DNA of 64,000 nucleotides from Spirulina subsalsa PCC 9445 (GCF_000314005.1 NZ_JH980292.1:1560094-1624093); one strand, 5' to 3'. Shown: positions 45,807 to 55,084, counted from the stretch's first letter. The notes: generated by a model not told the origin, from the sequence alone. Numbers and translations are program-made.

Positions 45807-47105
45807 TTAATAGGGATTGGAGCCATTGTTGATCATGGCTAACTCGGCTTTTAACTGTTCGATGAACTGCTTGGCGGTTCGGCCAGAACGCCCATTATTG
45901 CGGGTTGCCCACTGTTTCGCTCGAAATTCTAAGTCGGCTGAGTTGATGTTAATTTGGGATTGTCGGGCGAGATGGTGAACGATTTGTAAGTAGGTGTCTT
46001 GGTTGGCGGGTTCAAAGGTAAGGGTCAGACCGAAGCGATCGCTAAATGAGAGTTTTTCCTGTACCGTGTCCCAGTAGTGGATTTCTGAGGCATCTTGAGG
46101 ACGAGGGCGATCGCTAAAAAACTCCCGCACCAGATGACGACGGTTAGAAGTCGCATACACCACCACATTGGGAGCCTTTGCTGTTACACTGCCTTCAAGA
46201 ACTACCTTCATAGATTTAAACGCCTCATCGTCTTCTTCAAAGGACAGATCATCAACAAAAATAATAAACTTTTGCGGCACCCCCCGCAGACGCTCCACAA
46301 TTTCGGGCAACGCATTGAGATGAGACTTTTCCAACTCTACCAAGCGTAACCCACACTCTCCAAACTGATTGAGCAGCCCTTTCACCAAAGAGGATTTCCC
46401 CGTGCCGCGACTGCCATAGAGCAACACATGAAGGGCGGGATGACTGGCTAACAAAAACTCTGTATTGCGGATTAAAGCTCGTTTTTGGCTTTCATAACCA
46501 ATAATTTCCTCAATTTGCACCGGATCCGGGTTAGGAATCCCGATAAATTCCCCATCTTGCCAGCGTAACGCCCGATAACGGGCAAAAAGGCCACAACCAT
46601 ACTGTTGATAGTACACCGCCAACTTAATCACCCCTTCCTCCCAGCGAGTTTGTTGATGGAGAAAAGCGCCCGGACAAATCAAGGGAATGTCTAGATTCCA
46701 AGGCACCGGGGCAACAATACTTTTCGAGAGATTCTGCACCCAATAACTTAATTGCTCTCCTGTACATTGATAAAGAGCTTGCAGGGCTTGTAAGTCGTGA
46801 GTCACGGCTTGAACTAAGACGGGGGGTAAGTCTTCGACAGAAGTCCGTTGAACCTGCTGGCTAAAGGGGTTGTCATCCCACAAGATGGAATTAACCAGAT
46901 AATCTTGCCAACTTTGGTGAGTGGTGGCAAGTTGATGAAACCAATGGCTGTAAGCTTGGAGACAAAGGATGGGATTAGCGGTTTGTAGTGCATCAAGTAG
47001 GGAGAGAAAGGCTTCCCCAATGGGATGCCGTAGAACGCCTTGATAAAGCAAGAGTGAGGCGGCTTTTTGTTGGAGGACGTAGATGGATGGATTTGACGGA
47101 GACAT
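45807..47105 (-). CDS. DUF815 AAA-type ATPase
   Basis: 432 residues. The C-terminal half is the DUF815 P-loop ATPase: ALHVLLYGSRGTGKSSLVKGLLNQFGECGLRLVELEK (Walker A GSRGTGKSS), QKFIIFVDDLSFEEDDEAFKSMKVVLEGS (Walker B), VVYATSNRRHLV (sensor) and NNGRSGRTAKQFI. The N-terminal ~200 residues are helical and lineage-specific. Role unknown; the family is widespread and soluble. The stop codon abuts a miniature-element end. Confidence 0.92.
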   Translation of the reverse strand: MSPSNPSIYVLQQKAASLLLYQGVLRHPIGEAFLSLLDALQTANPILCLQAYSHWFHQLATTHQSWQDYLVNSILWDDNPFSQQVQRTSVEDLPPVLVQAVTHDLQALQALYQCTGEQLSYWVQNLSKSIVAPVPWNLDIPLICPGAFLHQQTRWEEGVIKLAVYYQQYGCGLFARYRALRWQDGEFIGIPNPDPVQIEEIIGYESQKRALIRNTEFLLASHPALHVLLYGSRGTGKSSLVKGLLNQFGECGLRLVELEKSHLNALPEIVERLRGVPQKFIIFVDDLSFEEDDEAFKSMKVVLEGSVTAKAPNVVVYATSNRRHLVREFFSDRPRPQDASEIHYWDTVQEKLSFSDRFGLTLTFEPANQDTYLQIVHHLARQSQININSADLEFRAKQWATRNNGRSGRTAKQFIEQLKAELAMINNGSNPY

Positions 47106-47381
47106 ACCCTAAATATAAAGAATGGAAATGGACGAGGATTGAAGACTGGCACTGGGTTGGTGGGGAGGAGTTTGTCTCCCTCGGGAAAAAACTCAGACCA
47201 GATTAAGAGGAGGGCGCACAGGTTTGGCTATGATATTGGGGAAGAAACTGTACAACTTCTCTCTCTGCTCCTACTATCTTGCACTGATTCTCGCCCTTTT
47301 CGGTAATATTACGGTGTCATGGCTCGGTGCTAAGAGCTTCTAGATCGGCTTTTTCTTCCTTTATCCCTCCTGATTGTTTCG
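47106..47381. other. Divergent intergenic region
   Basis: 276 bp between divergent genes. No known element; a TTGCACTGATTCTCG...GGTAATATT stretch near 47278-47310 is only weakly promoter-like. Confidence 0.35.
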
Positions 47382-48230
47382 ATGACATCTTCCGATTTTT
47401 CAGCTTCAGGTTTCTCCCAAAAGTCAGCCGTTGTTCAAGCGGTGGTGTTGATGTCCTACTATGGTTTTGATACCAAGGGGGTCACGGCGGCTGAGTTGGT
47501 CTTGCAATGGTTAGAGGTTTATGAGGCAAGTTGGATTCGTTCGGCGGTGATTGAGGCTTTGTATCAGGGACGCTATAAGGGGGTGTCGGTTGAACAAATC
47601 CTGCGCTTGTGGTTGCGACGAGAACAGCCATTCCCCCGTTTTACGGCGGATTTTGAGCGGTTAATTTGTCGCAGGTTTCCGGATTATTTTGCGCTGGAGG
47701 CGGAACCAATTCCTGAGTATCTGGAATATCTTGATGATGAGGAGGATAAGGTGCAGGAGGAGAGGACTTTAGAGAGTCAGTTAGCGGTGACGAGAGAACA
47801 GGAACAACACCTCTCCGAGTTGTTGGAGTGGGAGGGGGAGGAGTTGGAGTTAGATAGTACACCCATCGCGCCTTTAACGGTGTTGCCTATTGTGTTGTCA
47901 GATGAGTGGTTTGGGGAGGATTTTTCCGGGGAAGGCGATCGCATCTCCAAGTCCCGAGAGCCTGAAACTCTCTCTCCTCCTGATTTAACCCCTCCCGACG
48001 AAACGCCGCAGGAAAGGCCCCTAGCTGCCCCCACAACGGCTGAAACCGCCCCCGAACCTCTGGAGTCCCCTAAACCGGAAAAAGGCAAGCCAGAACGCCC
48101 CACATTACCCTCTGTGAATGCCAACCCTACCCCCTATTACCCCAGCGCCATCCGTAAGTTTATCCCCCTGTTGGATAAGAAGTCCTCGGGTTTTTCTCGC
48201 AAGTTAGAAAAAATGGCCGTGGAGAGTTAG
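47382..48230 (+). CDS. Conserved cyanobacterial hypothetical protein
   Basis: 282 residues. The N-terminal ~90 form a helical domain (SAVVQAVVLMSYYGFDTKGVTAAELVLQWLEVY, VIEALYQGRYKGVSVEQILRLWLRR); the middle is acidic and the last third proline-rich and disordered (TPPDETPQERPLAAPT), ending in a short basic patch (SAIRKFIPLLDKKSSGFSRKL). The layout suggests a scaffold or adaptor. It lies 9 bp before the methyltransferase gene. Function unknown. Confidence 0.75.
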   Translation: MTSSDFSASGFSQKSAVVQAVVLMSYYGFDTKGVTAAELVLQWLEVYEASWIRSAVIEALYQGRYKGVSVEQILRLWLRREQPFPRFTADFERLICRRFPDYFALEAEPIPEYLEYLDDEEDKVQEERTLESQLAVTREQEQHLSELLEWEGEELELDSTPIAPLTVLPIVLSDEWFGEDFSGEGDRISKSREPETLSPPDLTPPDETPQERPLAAPTTAETAPEPLESPKPEKGKPERPTLPSVNANPTPYYPSAIRKFIPLLDKKSSGFSRKLEKMAVES

Positions 48231-48239
48231 GGATTACTG

Positions 48240-49364
48240 ATGACCCAATATTTTGCTACCGTTGCCCGAGGCCTAGAAGAAATAGCCGCCCAAGAATTAA
48301 CCGAATTGGGCGCCGAAGAGGTTCAACCCGATTTTACAGGGGTTTATTTTCAAGGGAATCAAGAATTACTCTATCGCGTCAACCTGTGGAGTCGCTTACT
48401 GTTTCGGGTGTTTGTCCCGGTGAGAAACTTTCCCTGTCGGAATGGGGATCAATTGTATCGAGAAGTGCAGAAAATCGACTGGCGGGACTATCTCACCCCA
48501 GACCAAACCCTATCGGTTCACTGTACGGGAACGAATGCCCAGTTAAATCATACCCACTTCACGGCCTTACAGGTGAAAAATGCCATAGTAGACCAACAAC
48601 GGGAGCAAATGGGACGGCGTTCTAGTGTGGACTCCCAAGAAGCGGACTTGATGTTAAACTTGCACATTCACCGAGACCGCGCCATCCTGAGTTTAGATAG
48701 TTCTGGCAGTAGTCTACACCGTCGCGGTTATCGTCCCGCAATGGGGGCTGCACCCCTCAAAGAGACGTTAGCGAGTGCTTTGTTACGATTAGCCCAATGG
48801 ACCCCCGAAACGCCCCTCTATGACCCATTATGTGGCTCTGGGACTATTTTATTAGAGGCCGGCCTCCAAAGTTTAAACATTGCTCCGGGGTTAGTGCGGG
48901 GAGAATTTGCCTTTGAACGGTGGTCTGATTTTAACGCGGACCTTTGGCAAAGATTGCGTCAGGAGGCTTTAGAACAGCAACGGGATAAATTTCCAGCGCC
49001 CTTGTGGGGAGGCGATCGCAATGGTGAGATCATACAACAAGCGCGCACCAATGCCCAATACTGTGGTTTAGGCGACTCTATCCAGTTTCAAGTGCAAGAG
49101 ATGGAGGACATTTATCCCCCCACAGAACCGGGGATTTTGATTTGTAATCCCCCCTATGGAAAACGCTTAGGAGAAGTGGAAGAATTGGGCAGTTTTTATA
49201 AATTATTAGGCGATTTATTTAAACAGCGTTTTACAGGTTGGACGGCTTATATTTTGTCGGGCAATAAAGAGTTAACTAAAAAAGTTGGGTTAAAAGCCTC
49301 CCGTCGTTTTCCGGTTTATAATGGTTCTTTACCTTGTACGCTGTTGAAATATGATTTGTATTAG
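48240..49364 (+). CDS. THUMP-domain RNA methyltransferase (RlmL N-terminal/Trm14 type)
   Basis: 374 residues. An N-terminal THUMP RNA-binding domain (about 50-155: LYREVQKIDWRDYLTPDQTLSVHCTGTNAQLNHTHFTALQVKNAIVDQ), then a Rossmann methyltransferase: SAM site LYDPLCGSGTILLEAGL and catalytic LICNPPYGKRLGE (NPPY, N2-guanine type). It matches the RlmL half of E. coli RlmKL, which makes m2G2445 in 23S rRNA. Substrate here is inferred. The stop is four bases before a miniature element. Confidence 0.92.
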   Translation: MTQYFATVARGLEEIAAQELTELGAEEVQPDFTGVYFQGNQELLYRVNLWSRLLFRVFVPVRNFPCRNGDQLYREVQKIDWRDYLTPDQTLSVHCTGTNAQLNHTHFTALQVKNAIVDQQREQMGRRSSVDSQEADLMLNLHIHRDRAILSLDSSGSSLHRRGYRPAMGAAPLKETLASALLRLAQWTPETPLYDPLCGSGTILLEAGLQSLNIAPGLVRGEFAFERWSDFNADLWQRLRQEALEQQRDKFPAPLWGGDRNGEIIQQARTNAQYCGLGDSIQFQVQEMEDIYPPTEPGILICNPPYGKRLGEVEELGSFYKLLGDLFKQRFTGWTAYILSGNKELTKKVGLKASRRFPVYNGSLPCTLLKYDLY

Positions 49365-49367
49365 TTC

Positions 49368-49655
49368 GGGCTTGCTGAATAAGTCCGAGAGTTGGGGAAT
49401 CGGGAGTCGGGAGTCGGGAGTCGGGAGTCGGGAATCGGAATCGGGAGTCGGGAGTCGGGAGTCGGGAGTCGGGAGTCGGGAGTCGGGAGTCGGGAGTCGG
49501 GAGTCGGGAATCGGGAGTCGGGAATCGGGAATCGGGAGTCGGGAGTCGGGAGTCGGGAATAGGCAATCGTGCCAGTTTTAGATGATCTGTTCCCTGTTAA
49601 GAGTTCCCTGTTCCCTTGTTGAGCCTAGCATAGGCGTGTTATTCAGCAGACCCTA
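49368..49655. mobile_element. Miniature inverted-repeat element with expanded heptamer array, copy 3
   Basis: Ends GGGCTTGCTGAATAA (49368-49382) and TTATTCAGCAGACCCT (49639-49654). The interior from about 49400 to 49565 holds about two dozen GGGAGTC/GGGAATC units. Outside the array it matches copy 1 (2367-2495) almost base for base, including the shared GGCAATCGTGCCAG and TGATCTGTTCCCTG strings. Frames reading RESGVGS over the array are artefacts. Confidence 0.82.
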
Positions 49656-49756
49656 TTTAATTTGGTATAAACGGCTAAAAGTCCTAGTAACACTGCTTAG
49701 AGAGATATTCAGCAGACCCTAATTCAAGCTCAATTGAGCCTTAACTTGTCAAGATT
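49656..49756 (+). repeat. Left copy of direct repeats flanking the restriction island
   Basis: TTTAATTTGGTATAA (49656-49670) and CTTAACTTGTCAAGATT (49740-49756), separated by 69 bp. The same two blocks, 8 bp apart, lie at 60748-60787 in the same orientation, beyond the other end of the hsd locus. Confidence 0.7.
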
Positions 49757-49758
49757 GC

Positions 49759-52700
49759 CTATTCCCTGTTCCCCTCCAACTCCGCCAACAGGGCCGCCTG
49801 TTCTAAAACTAATTCAACGGCCAGCGCCTGCATATCTGGGGGATAACCATAATGTCGCAAGAGACGTTTAACCATAACTTTCATTCTCGCCTGCACACTG
49901 CTTTTGAGATTCCAGTCAATACTGGCATTTTGGCGGATTCTCTGCACTAAGACAATCGCCAGTTCTCGGAGTTTATCTTTTCCCATCACCTCCCTGGCGC
50001 TGTTATTTTGGGCTAAGGCCTCATAAAAGGCGAGTTCGTAGGGTTCCAGTCCCAATTCTTCCCCCCGTTGTTGGGCGGCCTGGGTTTCTTTGGCGATCGC
50101 CAGTAACTCCTCAAGTACCTCTGCAACGCCGATCGCTTGGTTCTGATAGCGGCGTAGGGCTTCCTCCAGCATCGCCCAGAGGTGACGACTCTGGACTAAT
50201 TGGGTGCGACTTTTCGCCCGGATCTCGTCCTTTAATAACCGCGTCAAGATTTCTACCGCTAGGTTCTGATGTTCCATCCCCCGCACTTCGGCCATGAATT
50301 CATCGGAAGTAATCGAAACATGGGAGTTTTTGATCCCGGCTTCGTCTAGGATGTTCACCACCGCATCGGAGACTAACGCTTGATCCACTACCTGACGAAT
50401 GGCCATCTCGATCTCCCCATTGCTCAATCCGCCGTTGCGAGATTCCAGTTTTTTCAGACTCCCTTGGATAGCTTGGAAAAAGGACACCGCCTCCGCCCGA
50501 CTCAAGGCTTCAGGATGGGGAACCGCGAGAGAATAGGCTTTAGACAGGGCGAGGACGGCATCTTGAAAGCGGCTTTTACGGGAGGGGTGGGCGACGTAGT
50601 TGGTGGCGGTTTTCAGCAGGTTTAGTTTTGCTCTCGTGTCGGCGGTGTAATAACTTTGGTAGTCACAATCTGCCATAATCTGCTCGACCACCTCCAGTTT
50701 AGCCAGAAACACCGCTAAGGCTTGGTCTTGGTCGAGGGTGAGGCTACCTTTGCCGCCACTTTGGGAGTAAAAGGCCAGGGCTTCTTTCAAATAGGCCGCT
50801 AAACCGAGATAGTCTACAATCAAGCCCCCGGTTTTCTCAAAGTAAACTCGGTTAATCCGTGCGATCGCCTGCATAAGATTATGACCTTTGAGGGGTTTGT
50901 CAATATACAGGGTATGGAGGCAGGGCGCATCAAACCCCGTTAGCCACATATCGCAGACAATCACCAACTCTAGGCCGTCCTCCGGGTCTTTCAGCCGTTG
51001 AGCCAGAATTTGCCGTTGGGTTTTGGTGGTATGGTGGCGGACGAGGGAGGCTTCATCGGCAGCAGAAGCGGTCATCACGACTTTAATTTTTCCCCCTTTG
51101 AGCGCGTCATCATGCCACTGGGGACGGAGTTTGACGATCTGTTCATAGAGATTAGCCGCTATAGCCCGACTCATGGTAACAATCATCCCTTTTCCTCGGT
51201 TGGCGGTTTGCCGTTGCTCAAAGTGGGTGACAATATCTTGGGCAATGATGGCGAGGCGTTGGGTAGAACCTACAATGGCATCCAGTTGAGTCTGTTTCGC
51301 CTTGGCTTTTTGGGTCTGGTCTAGGTCTTCAAAGGCTAGGTCTTCCTCCAGTTCATCGAGGAGTTGGCGGCCCGTTGCGTCTAAATCTACTTTCACCAGG
51401 CGGCTTTCATAGTAAATGGGAACCGTGGCCCCATCTTCCACCGCACGGGCGATATCGTAGATGTCGATATAGTCGCCGAAGATAGCCGGAGTGTTTTTAT
51501 CCCCTTGTTCAATGGGAGTTCCCGTAAAGCCGACAAAAGTAGCATTAGGCAGGGCATCGCGGATATATTTAGCAAAGCCGTATTTAGTCTGTTTGCCGAT
51601 TTCGTTTCCTGCTGCATCTTTGAGAGTGACTTGTCGGGCTTTAAAACCGTATTGGCTGCGGTGGGCTTCATCCGCAAGGACAACAATATTAGAACGGTTG
51701 CTAATTTGAGGATAGAGGGTTTCGTTGTCTTCCGGGGCGAATTTCTGAACCGTGGTAAAGACAATCCCCCCCGACCCCACATTCAGGAGTTCTCGCACTT
51801 GGGCGCGGTTGTTGGCCTGTTGGGGGTCTTGGCGCAGGAGTTGGCGGCATCCGGCGAAGGTATCAAACAGTTGGTCGTCTAGGTCGTTGCGATCGGTGAG
51901 AATAACCAAGGTGGGGTTATCGAGACTCAGGACTAATTTTCCCGCTAAAAAGACCATCGACAGGGATTTTCCGCTTCCTTGGGTATGCCAGAGAACGCCG
52001 CCCTTGCGATTTTTGGGGTCAGAGGCAGCCCGGTGGACGGAATCCAGGGCTTTATTAACGGCGTAATATTGGTGATAGGCGGCTATTTTTTTTATCGTTT
52101 GCACCCGGACAATTTCGGTTTCTGGGTTGATAGTTTTGGTTTGTTCAAAAACCGTAAAGTGGCGGATCAGGTCTAAGAGGGTGGCGGGGTTGAGAACTCG
52201 TTTAATCAGGGTTTCTAGTTCGTTTTCTGGGGAGTTGGGGGGGTCGGGGTCTTTCCAAGGGAGAAAGCGGTTATAGTCGGTGGAGAGGGACCCCAGGCGG
52301 GCGGTGAGGCCGTCGGAGACGATCAAGAGGGCGTTATAGGTGAAGAGGTTGGGGATTTCTTGTTTATAGGTTTGCAGTTGGTTAAAGGCACTTTTAACGG
52401 TAGCTTGGGGGTCGGCGGCGTTTTTGAGTTCAATCACCACCAGGGGCAGGCCGTTAATAAATAGGACGATATCGGGGCGGCGTGTGTGGTTATTTTCCCT
52501 GACGGTGAATTGGTTAACGGCGAGAAATTCGTTATTTTCTGGCTGTTTCCAGTCGATGACTTGCAGGGGTTCGCCTCTAGTTTCTCCCTCTTGTTGGAAT
52601 TCTACGGTGATGCCTTCGGTGAGGTATTGGTGGCAGGTTTGGTTATTGTTGAGGAGGTCGGGGGTAGCGATGTTGAGGAGTTGTGTTAGGGCTTGTTGTT

Positions 52701-52899
52701 GGCTATCGGCGGGGATGTGGGGGTTTAAACGGTGGATGGCCTTTTTCAGTCGGTCTATCAGGACAACTTGATTCAAATTTTCCCGTTCCGAGTGGGGGCC
52801 ATTGGGTTGGATATCGTAGCCGTTGCGGTATTCATAACCCAAGGTGGTTAGATGTTCGAGGGCATTTTGTTCTATAGAGTCTTCGCTAAGGTATGACAT
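49759..52899 (-). CDS. hsdR: Type I restriction enzyme, R subunit
   Basis: 1046 residues. N-terminal PD-(D/E)XK nuclease: RPDIVLFINGLPLVVIELKNA (Asp...Glu-X-Lys) near 140-160. SF2 translocase: Walker A HTQGSGKSLSMVFL, motif II VLADEAHRSQ, FVGFTGTPIE and GFDAPCLHTLYIDKPL, MQAIARINRVY. The helical C-terminal region docks on the methylase. It cuts unmodified DNA after translocation. Full length and intact; ATG is preceded by a 480-bp gap holding a miniature element. The hsdS partner upstream is damaged. Confidence 0.96.
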   Translation of the reverse strand: MSYLSEDSIEQNALEHLTTLGYEYRNGYDIQPNGPHSERENLNQVVLIDRLKKAIHRLNPHIPADSQQQALTQLLNIATPDLLNNNQTCHQYLTEGITVEFQQEGETRGEPLQVIDWKQPENNEFLAVNQFTVRENNHTRRPDIVLFINGLPLVVIELKNAADPQATVKSAFNQLQTYKQEIPNLFTYNALLIVSDGLTARLGSLSTDYNRFLPWKDPDPPNSPENELETLIKRVLNPATLLDLIRHFTVFEQTKTINPETEIVRVQTIKKIAAYHQYYAVNKALDSVHRAASDPKNRKGGVLWHTQGSGKSLSMVFLAGKLVLSLDNPTLVILTDRNDLDDQLFDTFAGCRQLLRQDPQQANNRAQVRELLNVGSGGIVFTTVQKFAPEDNETLYPQISNRSNIVVLADEAHRSQYGFKARQVTLKDAAGNEIGKQTKYGFAKYIRDALPNATFVGFTGTPIEQGDKNTPAIFGDYIDIYDIARAVEDGATVPIYYESRLVKVDLDATGRQLLDELEEDLAFEDLDQTQKAKAKQTQLDAIVGSTQRLAIIAQDIVTHFEQRQTANRGKGMIVTMSRAIAANLYEQIVKLRPQWHDDALKGGKIKVVMTASAADEASLVRHHTTKTQRQILAQRLKDPEDGLELVIVCDMWLTGFDAPCLHTLYIDKPLKGHNLMQAIARINRVYFEKTGGLIVDYLGLAAYLKEALAFYSQSGGKGSLTLDQDQALAVFLAKLEVVEQIMADCDYQSYYTADTRAKLNLLKTATNYVAHPSRKSRFQDAVLALSKAYSLAVPHPEALSRAEAVSFFQAIQGSLKKLESRNGGLSNGEIEMAIRQVVDQALVSDAVVNILDEAGIKNSHVSITSDEFMAEVRGMEHQNLAVEILTRLLKDEIRAKSRTQLVQSRHLWAMLEEALRRYQNQAIGVAEVLEELLAIAKETQAAQQRGEELGLEPYELAFYEALAQNNSAREVMGKDKLRELAIVLVQRIRQNASIDWNLKSSVQARMKVMVKRLLRHYGYPPDMQALAVELVLEQAALLAELEGNRE

Positions 52900-53260
52900 C
52901 GCTTTAGAAAAACTAGGTTCGTAGTTGCGCTTTATTGGGTGGAAAGGCTTACTTTCACTATAAACGAGATGAAAATGTTTGTCCGGTCAGCGTTGGGATT
53001 CATTCCCGAACCCCCCAAATTGTAGGGGCGTATTGCCTACGCCCAAAAGCTTTGTCCGGTAGATTAGGGCTTAAATTGAGTCCGAAAAACCCTAACTTAT
53101 AGTCATTTCAACTAAGATTAATACAATTCTTTAGGGGCGCAAGCATTGCGCCCCTACGATATATTTTGATTTGCTGTAGGGGCGCAATGCTTGCGCCCCT
53201 GATGTTTTGTCTCAAGCACAATTGAAATGACTATATTTTCTCTGATGCAATCTAAAAATA
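52900..53260. other. Gap between hsdS and hsdR containing hairpin repeats
   Basis: Besides the miniature element at 53098-53235 it has a hairpin TAGGGGCGTATTGCCTACGCCC at 53023-53044. No gene. hsdR expression must come from read-through or a promoter here; I see none clearly. Confidence 0.5.
53098..53235. mobile_element. 138-bp miniature element with perfect 14-bp ends and two hairpins
   Basis: TATAGTCATTTCAA at 53098-53111 and its exact reverse complement at 53222-53235; the outer TA on each side could be the target duplication of a Tc1/IS630-type transposase. Inside are two palindromes, TAGGGGCGCAAG/CATTGCGCCCCTA (53132-53156) and TAGGGGCGCAATGCTTGCGCCCCT (53177-53200), themselves related to each other. 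Confidence 0.8.
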
Positions 53261-54517
53261 TCATTCGGGGACTCGGAGTTTTCCACTCATCAGTTCAGGG
53301 AGGAGGGTGTCGCGGGTTTTGGTTAGGGTTTGGATTTGTTCTTGAATATTACTCTTTTTATTTGACCAAATATCTTAAAAAATTTGAAATTTTTTAAGAG
53401 AATCATGACAAGGAACAAGACATTCAAAATCTTTTATTTGTTTACCACTAATGTGTGGAATTGATGTGCCAGTTTTTATGAAATCAACGTATTTTTCAAA
53501 CTTTTTATTCATTAGTAATATATTTATATAGCCTTGATAAAAGGTACTTTTTTTAGCTCTCAATCCAGCCACTCTTTGCGCCAAAAGCAGAGGTAAGCTA
53601 GACTCAAAAATAATAGTCCTGTTTTTTCCAACTCTAGAACCATCCATACCAATTATATAGTCATTTTTTTGTAAAAAATAATTGTCATAAGAATCTATAT
53701 CATGATTCCACCTTTTTTCTGTATCCCATCTTAAAAAACCTAAAGAAACATTTTCTCCTCTTACAACTCTAATTCCAGAATCAAAACTATATAAATCACT
53801 TTTAAATGGAAATCCTGTAAATACATCCACAACATCCCCCAACTTACCGACGCGCCAACCTGCGGGGATTGCGCCTAACTCGGAAGGCTGCATCGCCCCA
53901 CCGGAGGAGCGATAGGGTTGGCCGTTCTCGTTGGGAAACTCAAAGTCAATAAACCAATGCTTAAACAGCGTCTGCGCGATTTTTTCTAGGGTTTCGTTTT
54001 GTTTTCTGAGGTTTTCGATTTTATCATCTAGACAGGATAAAACGGCAGCTATTCGTTTTTGTTCTTGAATGCCGGGAATAGGCAATATTGAATCGCTGAT
54101 TATATCGGGATTAAATGAAGGATAAGTTGATGTATGACTATTGGCTATTGAAGTTAAATATTGAGTGTATTTTTGGCTAGTAAGTAAGCAATATAAGAAA
54201 TAAGGGTCAGTTATTTCTTTAGGGGTGATAACAACAAATCCTGTTGATACAATAGTATTTTTACTACATTTTTTTATGAAGTAGTAATGTTCTAGATTTG
54301 GTCGAACTGATGAAATTAAAATGTCGTTTTTTTGTACTCTTCTTTTAGCTCTACTTGGGGCTTCTTTTAGTTTAAGTTTTTGAGTATTTAACAATCTTCC
54401 TTTCTCAACAGATGAGGTATCTATATATTCAATGAAATTAAACTTAAAGTCTTTATTTATTGAATTTACATTGAAATCTGCAATATCACTGATTTTTGTC
54501 TCCTTCCACTCACTCAT
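53261..54517 (-). pseudogene. hsdS: Type I restriction enzyme S subunit with in-frame stop near the end
   Basis: The first 380 codons run to TAA at 53375. Target-recognition domain 1 is at about 1-150, the central coiled coil IPGIQEQKRIAAVLSCLDDKIENLRKQNETLEKIAQTLFKHWF at 150-195, and domain 2 at 220-370. After the stop the same frame continues for 37 codons: DIWSNKKSNIQEQIQTLTKTRD then LLPELMSGKLRV, the conserved HsdS end. Total 418 matches a normal S subunit (about 400-450). The stop (probably from a Tyr or Gln codon) removes most of the second conserved helix that clamps HsdM. The truncated product may be partly functional. AT-rich target domains suggest exchange. Confidence 0.85.
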
Positions 54518-54590
54518 AACTCAAACTCCACCTTACAAAAAAGAACCCAACCCTCTAAACCCTCAAACCCTGATTATCCCACAGTAATTG

Positions 54591-54613
54591 TAGGGTGGGC
54601 AATGCCCACCCTA
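54591..54613. repeat. Perfect hairpin TAGGGTGGGCA/TGCCCACCCTA
   Basis: 11-base arms around a one-base centre, between hsdS start and the parD-like gene. It resembles the intergenic GGGCGCAAGC hairpins at 53.1 kb and may be a dispersed palindromic element. Confidence 0.6.
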
Positions 54614-54662
54614 CTCCTGCGCGACTATAATCAAGGTAGTCCATAACGCTCCTACTGGTGCC

Positions 54663-54896
54663 ATGAACCTATCACTCACCCCAGAAATAGAACAACGGAT
54701 TGCGGATCAACTCAACTCAGGACATTATCAATCCGCCCATGAGGTCATCTTAGCCGCCCTAGAACTCCTAGATCAACGCCAGCAATACCTAACTGAACTG
54801 CGTCAGGAAATCGCGATCGGTGTCACTCAAATTGAACAGGGACAAGTGATAGATGGAGAACAGGTCTTCGATCGCATCTTCAACCGCTTACCTTAA
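54663..54896 (+). CDS. ParD-type antitoxin, unpaired
   Basis: 77 residues: strand MNLSLTPEIEQRIADQL, helices SGHYQSAHEVILAALELLDQRQ, toxin-binding tail EIAIGVTQIEQGQVIDGEQVFDRIF. This matches ParD/CopG antitoxins that partner ParE or RelE. The toxin should follow at once; instead a cluster of AAACCGGGTTT repeats begins at the stop codon, so the toxin gene appears lost. Confidence 0.85.
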   Translation: MNLSLTPEIEQRIADQLNSGHYQSAHEVILAALELLDQRQQYLTELRQEIAIGVTQIEQGQVIDGEQVFDRIFNRLP

Positions 54897-55070
54897 CCAG
54901 AAACCGGGTTGCGTTGATTGTCTAGTTTTCCCAGTAAACCCTAGCAAAAACCCGGTTTCTAAACTCCACCTTGAAACCGGGTTTCTGGCATCAATTAGGA
55001 CGGCGACTATAACCTTTCTGAAACCCGGTTTCTGCCTCTTGAACCTTAAGCAAAAACCGGGGGTTTTCGT
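54896..55070. repeat. Cluster of AAACCCGGTTTCT repeats
   Basis: Five copies in both orientations: CCAGAAACCGGGTTGC, AACCCGGTTTCTAAAC, TTGAAACCGGGTTTCTGGC, TGAAACCCGGTTTCTGCC and AAAAACCGGGGGTTTT. The string CTCCACCTTGAAACC and GTTTCTGCCTCTTGAACC recurs at 57274-57310. Alternating orientation can form cruciforms. Confidence 0.75.
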
Positions 55071-55084
55071 ATAATGTAATTTTG

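Noticed and set aside
49396-49565. CRISPR-like regular repeats
   Set aside because: Units are 7 bp, contiguous, without spacers, and no cas genes are near.
49351-49581. Frame encoding [11 protein letters not shown] repeats, and its opposite-strand PDSRLPT partner
   Set aside because: Translation of the heptamer array in a miniature element; present only because GGGAGTC units lack stops.
51393-51782. Open frames on both strands inside hsdR
   Set aside because: hsdR motifs continue through these positions in its own frame, so they are shadows.
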